The translations under genes and the position numbers were made by a program. DNA of 17,247 bases. It comes from CAZBWW01 sp964496005. GTDB lineage: Bacteria > Patescibacteriota > WWE3 > UBA101185 > UBA10185. How positions within the stretch are numbered: the stretch's first letter is position 1; each line of letters starts with the position of its first letter. The notes under the pieces were generated by a model. The model worked only from the letters and a program-made list of their open reading frames with translations, was not told where the DNA came from and searched no databases. Location of the stretch: the NCBI GenBank assembly GCA_964496005.1, contig CAZBWW010000021.1, positions 1 to 17,247 of the forward strand, read 5' to 3'. Below, one piece after another: positions 7,229 to 13,722 of the stretch.

Positions 7229-7461
7229 TGTTTAGCTAATTCTCTAAATGCATCTTGGTATCTGTCGGCTAATGAATCGGCAACTTTAAGGAACTCAGGA
7301 GAAATATTACTTGAATTTTCCTTTTCTATTAGAAGTTTATCTTGAAATTGTTCTAAAAATACTTGTGTTCCTACTCCAATATTCAAGCTTTCCAAAACCT
7401 GGCTTGGAATTATTATACCAACTGAGTTGCCTATTCTTTTAAGTTTTTGCTGATATTTCAT
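7225..7461 (-). CDS. AbrB/MazE-like antitoxin of the Doc pair
   Basis: This 78-aa protein has an N-terminal SpoVT/AbrB swapped-hairpin DNA-binding domain at about 1-48, with LKRIGNSVGIIIPSQVL at 7-23 and LLIEK at 43-47. A flexible linker leads to a C-terminal amphipathic helix containing RYQDAFRELAK. A tail of that form is common in AbrB antitoxins paired with Doc toxins and is the expected toxin-neutralising segment. It should bind Doc and repress its own promoter. Two near-identical 8-mers just upstream are candidate operator half-sites. Confidence 0.88.
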   Translation of the reverse strand: MKYQQKLKRIGNSVGIIIPSQVLESLNIGVGTQVFLEQFQDKLLIEKENSSNISPEFLKVADSLADRYQDAFRELAKQ

Positions 7462-7462
7462 A

Positions 7463-7499
7463 GTAATAACAAGTTATAACACTGCGTATAAATTGTCAA
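7463..7499 (-). promoter_or_regulatory. Toxin-antitoxin promoter with candidate operator repeats
   Basis: On the minus strand a perfect -35 TTGACA (7499-7494) is followed after 15 bases by TATAAC (7478-7473), 11 bases before the ATG at 7461. On the plus strand, GTAATAAC (7463-7470) and the palindromic GTTATAAC (7473-7480) sit one helical turn apart and overlap the -10 and start region. That is where an autorepressing AbrB-type antitoxin would be expected to bind. The 15-base spacer is short. Confidence 0.5.
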
Positions 7500-7532
7500 G
7501 TAGTCTATAGTTGAAAATGCAATATATGATAT

Positions 7533-7620
7533 TGGTGGGCGAGACAGGAGTCGAACCTGCACAGGAAAAAAATCCCACTAGCCCCTCAAGCTAGCGCGTC
7601 TACCATTCCGCCACCCGCCC
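7533..7620 (-). tRNA. tRNA-Leu (anticodon GAG), CCA encoded
   Basis: This 88-nt class II tRNA has acceptor GGGCGGG/CTCGCCC (one G-U pair). The anticodon stem CTAGC/GCTAG encloses TTGAGGG, giving anticodon GAG. A long variable arm (TGGGATTTTTTTCCTGT region) precedes T arm GCAGG-TTCGACT-CCTGT. A73 and an encoded CCA follow. A TATAAT (7644-7649) lies 23 bases upstream and may be its own promoter. Confidence 0.94.
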
Positions 7621-7728
7621 GGATGACAGTGTAATTCTAACAAATTATAGCGATAAATAAATTAACTTGTGTACCGAGGCCTAGTATATGGGGTTAATTC
7701 GCTATGTTTTTATCTATATAATTTTGCG

Positions 7729-7815
7729 TGGTGCCAGAGGTGGGAGTCGAACCCACACTTCCTTACGGAAACAGCCCTCTGAAGACTGCGAGTCTGCCAA
7801 TTCCTCCACTCTGGC
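7729..7815 (-). tRNA. tRNA-Leu (anticodon CAG), CCA encoded
   Basis: This is an 87-nt class II tRNA. Acceptor GCCAGAG pairs perfectly with CTCTGGC. The anticodon stem CAGTC/GGCTG (one U-G pair) encloses TTCAGAG, giving anticodon CAG. The variable arm is a hairpin with stem TTTCC/GGAAG around GTAA. T arm GTGGG-TTCGACT-CCCAC is followed by A73 and CCA. Its 5' end lies only 10 nt after the stop codon of the microprotein gene, so the two are probably co-transcribed. Confidence 0.94.
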
Positions 7816-7825
7816 AGAAAAGTTA

Positions 7826-7960
7826 CTATTCTTCTGCGTAAACGTATGAGTTGCAGTATGCGTAATTGTTAGTTGTACCTTCACACCCAAATGCTAACAA
7901 GGCATATCCGGCAACTACAAGTACGAAAACTACAATTAATACTATTCCTATGTCTTTCAT
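7826..7960 (-). CDS. 44-aa single-pass membrane microprotein inside the tRNA cluster
   Basis: ATG at 7960 to TAG at 7828-7826 encodes MKDIGIVLIVVFVLVVAGYA and continues for 24 more residues. A hydrophobic helix covers about residues 4-24. A short polar, Tyr-rich tail has two cysteines (Cys26 and Cys36) and ends in AEE. With one charged pair at the N-terminus, a single-pass protein with a short external tail is likely, and the two Cys could pair. The LAFGC sequence faintly resembles a lipobox but is not a good one. A perfect TATAAT sits exactly six bases before the ATG, which is what lifts this from a chance open frame to a likely gene. It lies between tRNA-Lys and tRNA-Leu(CAG) on the same strand. 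I recognise no family. Confidence 0.65.
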   Translation of the reverse strand: MKDIGIVLIVVFVLVVAGYALLAFGCEGTTNNYAYCNSYVYAEE

Positions 7961-7966
7961 GGTGTG

Positions 7967-7972
7967 ATTATA
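7967..7972 (-). promoter_or_regulatory. -10 box of the microprotein gene, leaderless spacing
   Basis: A perfect TATAAT is followed by CACACC and then the ATG at 7960. There is no Shine-Dalgarno site. Upstream, an interrupted dyad with GACA/TGTC arms (about 7985-7996) could bind a regulator, but it is weak. Confidence 0.6.
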
Positions 7973-8042
7973 GCAAATTATATTGACATTATTGTCTTGA
8001 ATTCACGGCGTATTTAAATATTATTTAAAAAGCTTAAATTTT

Positions 8043-8117
8043 TGGTGAGGGCGGTGGGGATCGAACCCACGACACTCTGGTTAAGAGCCAGATGCTCTAC
8101 CACTGAGCTACGCCCCC
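8043..8117 (-). tRNA. tRNA-Lys (anticodon CTT), CCA encoded
   Basis: This is a 75-nt cloverleaf. Acceptor GGGGGCG pairs with CGCCCTC (one G-U pair). The D arm is GCTC/GAGC. The anticodon stem TCTGG/CCAGA encloses CTCTTAA, giving anticodon CTT. T arm GTGGG-TTCGATC-CCCAC is followed by A73 and CCA. A perfect TATAAT (8131-8136) ends 13 bases upstream of the mature 5' end and is a plausible promoter. Confidence 0.94.
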
Positions 8118-8130
8118 ATGTTCAAAGCTC

Positions 8131-8136
8131 ATTATA
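8131..8136 (-). promoter_or_regulatory. Candidate -10 box for tRNA-Lys
   Basis: TATAAT lies 13 bases before the mature tRNA 5' end, giving a short RNase P leader. No good -35 is visible. The remaining 8118-8223 gap holds only a small tandem repeat (TTGCTAGGC/TTGCTAGAC, from about 8173) and nothing else I can name. Confidence 0.5.
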
Positions 8137-8223
8137 ACAACAATTGGTACGGTTTGGCTTCAAAAAGCGAGATTGCTAGGCTTGCTAGACGGGTAACCGG
8201 TAAGCATGTGTGGCAAAGCTTCA

Positions 8224-8299
8224 TGGCGCCCCCGGAGAGATTTGAACTCCCGACCCCACGGTCCGAAGCCGTGTGCTCTATCCGCTGAGCTACGGAGGC
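8224..8299 (-). tRNA. tRNA-Arg (anticodon TCG), CCA encoded
   Basis: This is a 76-nt cloverleaf. Acceptor GCCTCCG pairs with CGGGGGC (one U-G pair). The D arm is GCTC/GAGC. The anticodon stem CACGG/CCGTG encloses CTTCGGA, giving anticodon TCG. T arm GGGAG-TTCAAAT-CTCTC (one G-U pair) is followed by G73 and CCA. It is the first tRNA of the four-tRNA cluster in transcription order. Confidence 0.94.
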
Positions 8300-8399
8300 A
8301 ACTTAGAATAATTAAACAGCCATTACACCTTAAAATTCCGCCTATAAACAAGCATAATTATACATCACCATACCGAAAAAATGGTATTATTGAAATATT

Positions 8400-8921
8400 A
8401 TGAAAGTATCAAAAAATACCGTTAAAGCAGCTACAATAGTGGTAACAGTAATATTTTTTATTTCCAGTTATTTTTATGTAAATTCCGTTATTAGTTCGGA
8501 TGAGTTAAAAATTAGAGAAGAACCCGAAGAAAAAGTAGTTGAAGAAATAAAACCTATTAAAGTTACGTTAGTTGTGGATCCGTCAATTATTAATTTACCC
8601 GTAAAAACCTATTCCGCAAGACTTAACAATGTAGACTCGTTTTCTGATTTACTTGGGCTGTTAAGAAAAGAACAGGGATTTACGTATGAAAAAACAGAAT
8701 ACACATATGGAACCGAACTCGACGATGTAAACGGGATAAATCTGCAAACTTATAATAATCCTGAAGAGGGTATAACATATAAATGGCGGGTATTCACAGA
8801 AAATACCGACGGCACTAAAACCGGCACATCTGATGACATTAAAGAGCTAACCCTAGCAAATAAGGGGATATATCATCTTACATTAGTAGCAGTACCGCAT
8901 GGAATACCACCAAAGAATTAA
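8400..8921 (+). CDS. Membrane-anchored DUF4430-like extracellular protein, 173 aa
   Basis: An N-terminal hydrophobic helix (about residues 9-29) lacks a clear cleavage site and so acts as an anchor. An acidic linker (36-50) follows, then a beta-rich domain at about 53-167. The pattern NVDSFSDLLGLLRKEQGFTY (77-96), then TELDDVNGI (105-113) and YKWRVFTENTDGTK (127-140) resembles DUF4430/transcobalamin-C-like domains, where a short helix precedes a strand ending in NG and an aromatic-rich strand. These small domains are found on bacterial surfaces, some in cobalamin-binding proteins, but no ligand can be inferred here. The gene converges on the ABC permease gene with a 40-nt gap. There is no Shine-Dalgarno site; TATTAT (8385-8390) lies nine bases before the ATG. 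Confidence 0.8.
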   Translation: MKVSKNTVKAATIVVTVIFFISSYFYVNSVISSDELKIREEPEEKVVEEIKPIKVTLVVDPSIINLPVKTYSARLNNVDSFSDLLGLLRKEQGFTYEKTEYTYGTELDDVNGINLQTYNNPEEGITYKWRVFTENTDGTKTGTSDDIKELTLANKGIYHLTLVAVPHGIPPKN

Positions 8922-8961
8922 AAATTGCAAAGATATTCACGGCAGCTAATGTAAAATACTT

Positions 8962-10140
8962 TTACTCGTACCTTAACGCTTCGATAGGATCAAGTTTACT
9001 TGCCCGTAATGCAGGGTATGTTCCAAAAACAACTCCAACGACAACTGAAAAGCCAAATGCCAGAAAAACCGCCGTGATAGGTAAATCGGCTCTAATAACC
9101 GTACGTGCTGCCAAAGTAGTCCCATAGCCAAGTAGTAAACCGATCATACCCCCGCCTACACTTAGTAAAACGGATTCGATCAAAAATTGAAGACCAATAT
9201 TAAATGGCGTAGCCCCAACGGCTTTTCGCAGGCCAATTTCCTTAATTCTTTCGGTTACGGAAACAAGCATAATATTCATAATCCCTATGCCACCAACAAT
9301 TAACGATATTCCAGCTATAGCGCCAAGCCCAAGCGTTAACACTCCTAAAATACTTTGAATTGATCCTAACAAATCCTGCTGTGACAAGGCTGTAAAATCA
9401 TCTGCTTTTAAATCTCGTAACAATGCGAGTTCTACCTGTTGAATCGCTTTGTCAATGCTGTCAGTATCGCGAGCCTTCATGCCTATACTGCTGAAATTTT
9501 TAACATCAAATGTTGTCATCACTGTTGTATAAGGTGCGACAACATTGTCATCAAAAGATTGGTTTTTCTTCTCCATAATACCTATTACCTCAAACGCCTC
9601 GTCACCAAGCCTTATTTTTTGTCCAAGCGCCGAACCCCCCGCAAATAAACTTTCTGCTACATTTGGCCCAATGATTACTACTTTTGCGTTAGATCGCACT
9701 TCATTTCGTGAAAAAAACCGCCCTTCGCGCGTGTCAAAATTCAATATACTTGGTGCTGAATAATCCACACCTATAATTGTGCCGAAATAGGTATTCGTTT
9801 TATATTTAAAATTCTGGCCAATCCTGACAGAAGGCGTAGCATCAACAATATACTCATCTGCATACCGTCTAATTAAATCCAAGTGTTTTTCGCTTAGTTT
9901 ATTTCTGCTTAGGTATTTGGCAGGATCGTCCTGTAGATCTACCTTGCCCGGCGACACAATTATCAAATTTGATCCAAGAGAGTTAAATGTATCTGTAACA
10001 TAGTTTTGGACACCGCGACCAAGTGACACCATGCTCACAACAGAAAATACACCAATAACTACTCCCAACATTGTAAGTACTGCACGTACTTTGTTTGCGT
10101 TTAGTGCACTTAATGCAATTTTTATGGTTTCAACAAACAT
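8962..10140 (-). CDS. MacB/FtsX-type ABC transporter permease, second paralog
   Basis: This 392-aa permease has one N-terminal membrane helix, a large extracytoplasmic MacB-type domain (MacB_PCD, about 40-230), and a C-terminal FtsX domain with three helices. The helices flank the cytoplasmic VTERIKEIGLRKAVGA coupling segment. It ends in DPIEALRYE, exactly like the upstream permease, and aligns with it throughout. The start was set at the ATG at 10140 and not at an in-frame TTG next to the previous stop, because the ATG aligns with the paralog N-terminus. AGAGG (10150-10154) also lies nine bases upstream. The two permeases probably form a heterodimer driven by the single ATPase. MacB-type systems move substrates in or across the envelope by mechanotransmission, not through a channel. 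The substrate is unknown. Confidence 0.9.
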   Translation of the reverse strand: MFVETIKIALSALNANKVRAVLTMLGVVIGVFSVVSMVSLGRGVQNYVTDTFNSLGSNLIIVSPGKVDLQDDPAKYLSRNKLSEKHLDLIRRYADEYIVDATPSVRIGQNFKYKTNTYFGTIIGVDYSAPSILNFDTREGRFFSRNEVRSNAKVVIIGPNVAESLFAGGSALGQKIRLGDEAFEVIGIMEKKNQSFDDNVVAPYTTVMTTFDVKNFSSIGMKARDTDSIDKAIQQVELALLRDLKADDFTALSQQDLLGSIQSILGVLTLGLGAIAGISLIVGGIGIMNIMLVSVTERIKEIGLRKAVGATPFNIGLQFLIESVLLSVGGGMIGLLLGYGTTLAARTVIRADLPITAVFLAFGFSVVVGVVFGTYPALRASKLDPIEALRYE

Positions 10141-10149
10141 ATAATTATA

Positions 10150-10154
10150 CCTCT
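10150..10154 (-). promoter_or_regulatory. Ribosome binding site that decides the second permease start
   Basis: AGAGG lies nine bases before the ATG at 10140. A TATAAT (10144-10149) overlaps the same spacer, but it ends only three bases before the ATG, too close for a normal leaderless start. The Shine-Dalgarno reading is preferred. Confidence 0.5.
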
Positions 10155-10197
10155 GCACTAAACATGCATGCTGGTAAAATTCCGGTAGTGCAAGCAA

Positions 10198-11397
10198 TTA
10201 TTCGTACCTTAAAGCTTCTATTGGATCCTTTCTGCTTGCCAACAAAGCCGGATATGTCCCAAATACGATACCAACAAAGGCCGAAAACCCAAACGCCACA
10301 ACTACCGCACCTACTGTTATTTCCGCACGTAAAAATTGTTGTGCTGCAAGTGTCGCTAAAAACGCTAATATTACTCCAATTAGCCCACCGCCAAAACTTA
10401 TTAGCACCGCTTCTGTAATAAATTGAGATCCGATATTTGCAGATGTAGCTCCTACGGCTTTTCTTAACCCAATTTCGTGGGTTCGCTCCGTTACAGATAC
10501 TAGCATGATGTTCATAATACCTATTCCCCCAACAAATAAAGAAATACCGGCAATGGCTCCAAGTCCAAGTGTTAGTATCCGCAAGACATTCTGAATCGAA
10601 CTTAATATATCCTGAGATGAAATTACCGAAAAATCGTCTTCTTTTAGATCACGTAATAAAGCGAGCTGAATTTGCTTCATCGCTAAATCTATCTTATTTG
10701 GATCAGACACCTTCACCATTATGCTGGACAGATTATTAATACCAAAAGTATCAACTGCCGCAGTATAAGGCACAATAACCATATCGTCGTAGTTATCGCC
10801 TTTTTCAGCAAATGTACCTATAACCTCATATTTTTCCCCATTAACCTCAATGCGTTCCCCAAGAGGAGATTGGTTAGAAAATAACTCTTTTGCCACTTCA
10901 GGTCCAATAATGGCTACTTTGTTCTTTGCACGCTGTTCGCCTGCTGTGAACGACCGTCCATCAACTATTTCGAAATTCATCATTTCAATACCCTCACTAC
11001 TTACTCCCGATATCTCGGCAAAAAATGCTTTGGTCTTGTAACCAACGGTATCACCGGTTATTGTATACGCGGATGTAGAATCAACATATTCACCTGCAAG
11101 TTCGTTTATTAAGTCGATATGTTTTTCAGCTAATTTATTTGCAGTTAAAGATGATGCTGGATCTCCGCTAATATCAAACTTACCGGGCGAGATAAATACT
11201 ATGTTGGACCCTAGTTTTTCAAATTCATCAGTAACATAGTTTTGAATGCCTTTACCTAAAGCGCTTAGCATGACCACCGAATAGACTCCTATGATTACAC
11301 CCAGCATCGTGAGAGTGGATCTAACTTTGTTTGATTTTAAAGACGATACGGCTGTACGAAAAGTTTCTGTAATGGTAATAAGTGCTGCCTGTATCAT
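10198..11397 (-). CDS. MacB/FtsX-type ABC transporter permease, first paralog
   Basis: This 399-aa permease has the MacB layout. A membrane helix sits at about 27-47, followed by an extracytoplasmic domain (about 48-265). The C-terminal FtsX domain has helices near 279-301, 329-352 and 360-383. The VTERTHEIGLRKAVGA segment (about 302-317) contacts the ATPase in this family. It ends in DPIEALRYE. The gene starts 13 bases after the ATPase stop, with a purine-rich GAAAGAAAGAA stretch (11401-11411) upstream that may serve as a weak ribosome binding site. Similar in length and motifs to the downstream permease, it most likely arose by tandem duplication. Two different permeases with one ATPase imply a heterodimeric transporter. 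Confidence 0.92.
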   Translation of the reverse strand: MIQAALITITETFRTAVSSLKSNKVRSTLTMLGVIIGVYSVVMLSALGKGIQNYVTDEFEKLGSNIVFISPGKFDISGDPASSLTANKLAEKHIDLINELAGEYVDSTSAYTITGDTVGYKTKAFFAEISGVSSEGIEMMNFEIVDGRSFTAGEQRAKNKVAIIGPEVAKELFSNQSPLGERIEVNGEKYEVIGTFAEKGDNYDDMVIVPYTAAVDTFGINNLSSIMVKVSDPNKIDLAMKQIQLALLRDLKEDDFSVISSQDILSSIQNVLRILTLGLGAIAGISLFVGGIGIMNIMLVSVTERTHEIGLRKAVGATSANIGSQFITEAVLISFGGGLIGVILAFLATLAAQQFLRAEITVGAVVVAFGFSAFVGIVFGTYPALLASRKDPIEALRYE

Positions 11398-11410
11398 TAT
11401 TTCTTTCTTT

Positions 11411-12109
11411 TTATTCTTCGCTAACTATTTTGCCATCACTAAGCATAATTCTTCTTTTTGCAATCTTAGCCAAATCTTCATCATGTGTAACAAGTACGAT
11501 TGTCTTGCCTTGACTGTTTAACCGCTTAAATAACTCCGTTATTTCATCGCCTGTTTTAGAGTCTAAATTACCTGTAGGTTCGTCAGCCAAAATTAAAGAC
11601 GGGTTTGTTACCAGGGCGCGCGCAATTGCTACCCTTTGTTTTTGCCCGCCGGATAGTTCGTTTGATTTATTTGTTAACCGATCACCAAGCTCAACCAAAT
11701 TCAACATATCTACTGCTTTTTTTCGCCACTCATTCTTAGGTGTAGTGCTGTACTTTAACGGCAAAATTACATTATCCAAGGCAGACGTCCTGCGCAGCAA
11801 ATTAAACGATTGAAAAACAAACCCTATTTCTTTGTTTCGCATTTTCGCAAGCTTTTTATCGTCCATTTTACTCACATCTTGCCCATTTAGTAGAATTGAC
11901 CCGCTTGAAGGAGTATCCAGTAGACCAATCATATGCATTAATGTCGATTTACCCGAACCCGATTTTCCGATAATAGCCATAAAATCACCTTCATAAATAG
12001 TTAGAGAGATGCCGGATACTGCTTTTATTTCGTAATCGCCTATTTTATACACTTTCTCAATATTTTGTGCTTCAAGAATTTTCTTTTTTGTATTCGGAGT
12101 ATTAACCAT
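11411..12109 (-). CDS. MacB/LolD-type ABC transporter ATPase
   Basis: All ABC motifs are intact (numbered from the ATG): Walker A GKSGSGKST at 48-56, Q-loop FQSF at 99-102, signature LSGGQKQR at 152-159, Walker B LILADEP at 172-178, and H-loop VTHD at 207-210. GNLDS after Walker B is typical of the MacB/LolD branch. The protein is 232 aa, cytoplasmic, and energises the two permeases downstream. I chose the ATG at 12109, 13 bases after the adaptor gene stop. An in-frame TTG at 12139 with a GGAG six bases upstream would add ten residues and overlap the adaptor gene; it is a real alternative, because the ATG has no Shine-Dalgarno site. Confidence 0.93.
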   Translation of the reverse strand: MVNTPNTKKKILEAQNIEKVYKIGDYEIKAVSGISLTIYEGDFMAIIGKSGSGKSTLMHMIGLLDTPSSGSILLNGQDVSKMDDKKLAKMRNKEIGFVFQSFNLLRRTSALDNVILPLKYSTTPKNEWRKKAVDMLNLVELGDRLTNKSNELSGGQKQRVAIARALVTNPSLILADEPTGNLDSKTGDEITELFKRLNSQGKTIVLVTHDEDLAKIAKRRIMLSDGKIVSEE

Positions 12110-12122
12110 ATGGGTAAGTACG

Positions 12123-13181
12123 CTAATTTGTAAGCTCAACCTTAGCTCCGGCAGTTAGCTCTTGATCTCCTGTTGGGGCAATTAAGACAAACCCCGTAAG
12201 GTCAGTTGTTACTTCAGTATAAATATCGCCCTCCAAACCCGTTTCAACATACATTTTCTGAGCCAGCCCGTTCTCCATAACCCATACGTAAGTTCCGGTC
12301 TCGTCTGAAAACAGCTGGTCAAAACTTAGTGAAGGTAGTTCGGACCCGGATTCCTCAATTATAATGTCTGCATCACCGTCCATACCTAACAAAACCCCGT
12401 CTTTACTATCTGCAGAAAACTGAATTTTGACACTAAATTCTTCGGTGCCGTCTTCAACAAATAACGGTAACTCCGAGACCACGCCATTGAAAACCCTGTC
12501 TTCATATGAATCAAGTGTGATCTCAACAGGCAAACCTATTTTTAACAACCCAAAGTCTTCCTGATCAACAGCTATTTCAAATAATAAGTTTGTAAGATCA
12601 GCAAGTCTGACTCCGGTTATGCCTGCCGTAATTGCCTCACCGGGTTTTGCATCGACACTAACAATAGTACCCGCAAATGGAGCATAAATATAAAAATTAG
12701 TTAACGAGCTTAATTGTGATTGATAAGAGGCTTCTGCTCTGCTTACTAACTCATCAAGCCTTCTTAGATTTATTTCGTATTCATCTTCGCCACCAACAGC
12801 ATCTTTATTGGTCTCGTAATTTTCAATAAATAAATCGCGGTCTCTTAGCGCCACATCACGAGAGTCTTTTAGTGACTGTGCAGACTGATATGCAGAAGAA
12901 CTATCCAGTTGGGCCAACATCGTACCTTTTTTAACAAAATCAGCTTTTTTTACATAAACTGCCGCAACCTTCCCAATCGCGGGAAAAGAGAGGTTTACTT
13001 CGTTTTCAGATACAACGGTTCCGGTCGCTGACACACTTTTAATAACTTTGGTTGTTATGGGCTCTACTTGTTCGACCGGGATACTTCCATTTTTTGCTCG
13101 CGCAATAAGTATAACTCCCGCGCCAACCACAAGCACAATACTAAATATTAATAATTTTCTTCTTTTTAACCGCGCAAACAT
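12123..13181 (-). CDS. MacA/HlyD-type membrane fusion (adaptor) protein
   Basis: This 352-aa protein has one N-terminal membrane helix (about 9-27), a lipoyl/barrel-sandwich half starting SATGTVVSENEVNLSF, and a short coiled-coil hairpin (about 105-165). The second lipoyl half (IYAPFAGTIVSVDAKPGEAI) and beta-barrel and membrane-proximal domains follow. MacA-type adaptors sit outside the membrane and contact the MacB periplasmic domains. In an organism with no evident outer membrane, such an adaptor would act at the outer face or wall. The hairpin is short, which suits a system without a TolC partner; none is in view. The start was placed at the ATG at 13181, seven bases after a perfect TATAAT. 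A GTG directly before it would leave only four bases. It heads the four-gene exporter operon. Confidence 0.88.
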   Translation of the reverse strand: MFARLKRRKLLIFSIVLVVGAGVILIARAKNGSIPVEQVEPITTKVIKSVSATGTVVSENEVNLSFPAIGKVAAVYVKKADFVKKGTMLAQLDSSSAYQSAQSLKDSRDVALRDRDLFIENYETNKDAVGGEDEYEINLRRLDELVSRAEASYQSQLSSLTNFYIYAPFAGTIVSVDAKPGEAITAGITGVRLADLTNLLFEIAVDQEDFGLLKIGLPVEITLDSYEDRVFNGVVSELPLFVEDGTEEFSVKIQFSADSKDGVLLGMDGDADIIIEESGSELPSLSFDQLFSDETGTYVWVMENGLAQKMYVETGLEGDIYTEVTTDLTGFVLIAPTGDQELTAGAKVELTN

Positions 13182-13188
13182 CACGGAT

Positions 13189-13194
13189 ATTATA
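13189..13194 (-). promoter_or_regulatory. -10 box of the exporter operon, leaderless spacing
   Basis: A perfect TATAAT is followed by seven bases (ATCCGTG) and then the ATG at 13181. There is no Shine-Dalgarno site and no clear -35. The 107-bp gap to the lipid-kinase gene is a divergent promoter region. Confidence 0.6.
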
Positions 13195-13207
13195 CCGTAT
13201 TATTAGC

Positions 13208-13237
13208 TTGAATATCACCGTGAAGGCAGGGTATGAT
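13208..13237 (+). promoter_or_regulatory. Candidate promoter of the DgkA-like gene
   Basis: TTGAAT (13208-13213) and TATGAT (13232-13237) are 18 bases apart. This predicts a leader of about 45 nt that contains a weak inverted repeat (AGGAC/GTCCT) and no Shine-Dalgarno site. An undetected promoter closer to the ATG is possible. Confidence 0.4.
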
Positions 13238-13288
13238 GTATCTAGGACAAAATACTTATAAAAGTCCTGATATTTAGACATAAAAAAT

Positions 13289-13684
13289 ATGAAACAACTA
13301 ATTAATAGTCATCATCCTGCTAGACATGTAAAAAGCTTTAAATTTGCGTTTAAAGGTATTGGGCACGCATTGTTAAATGAACCGAACTTTCGGATACAGG
13401 TTTTAATTGCGCTTGTAGCTTTGTTTTTTGGTTTTTACTTTGACATAACAAATACAGAATGGGGTTTGCTGGTCTTAAGTATGGGTTTTTTGCTGTCGGC
13501 AGAAATGGTCAACACGGTTGTTGAGGAATTTATAGATCATTTAATTACGGAACAGCACGAAGGTGCACGAATAATTAAAGACTTATCAGCGGGCTTTGTG
13601 CTTACGGCAGCTATTACTGCGGCGTTAATTTTTTTGTTAGTTTTTTGGAATTATTTTTTACCTCTTACAACGCAACTACTGTAG
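13289..13684 (+). CDS. dgkA: DgkA-family lipid kinase (diacylglycerol/undecaprenol kinase)
   Basis: This 131-aa membrane protein matches the small trimeric DgkA family in length and in every diagnostic block. SFKFAFKGI lies at 16-24, then NEPNFRIQ at 30-37 (Glu31, Asn33, Arg35). AEMVNTVVEEFID at 71-83 holds catalytic-site Glu72, Asn75 and Glu79. KDLSAG lies at 97-102. Three membrane helices are at about 38-52, 57-78 and 103-123. In Gram-positive bacteria these enzymes phosphorylate undecaprenol, restoring the lipid carrier for peptidoglycan synthesis. In proteobacteria they phosphorylate diacylglycerol. With other wall genes nearby, undecaprenol is the more likely substrate, but sequence alone does not decide it. 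Confidence 0.88.
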   Translation: MKQLINSHHPARHVKSFKFAFKGIGHALLNEPNFRIQVLIALVALFFGFYFDITNTEWGLLVLSMGFLLSAEMVNTVVEEFIDHLITEQHEGARIIKDLSAGFVLTAAITAALIFLLVFWNYFLPLTTQLL

Positions 13685-13722
13685 TACGAAAAGGGTGTAG
13701 TACAAAAATAGCAGGACTATAC

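Noticed and set aside
6845..7461. Toxin-antitoxin pair as a sign of a mobile element or defence island
   Set aside because: No integrase, transposase, phage or other defence gene is nearby; chromosomal AbrB-Doc pairs are common.
8160..8403. Short open frames over tRNA-Arg
   Set aside because: They translate a clear tRNA-Arg on both strands and have no promoter or ribosome binding site of their own.
13680..13708. Direct repeat TGTAGTACGAAAA/TGTAGTACAAAAA after the DgkA-like gene
   Set aside because: Only two short copies 16 bases apart in AT-rich DNA; no hairpin with a T tract and no link to a mobile element.
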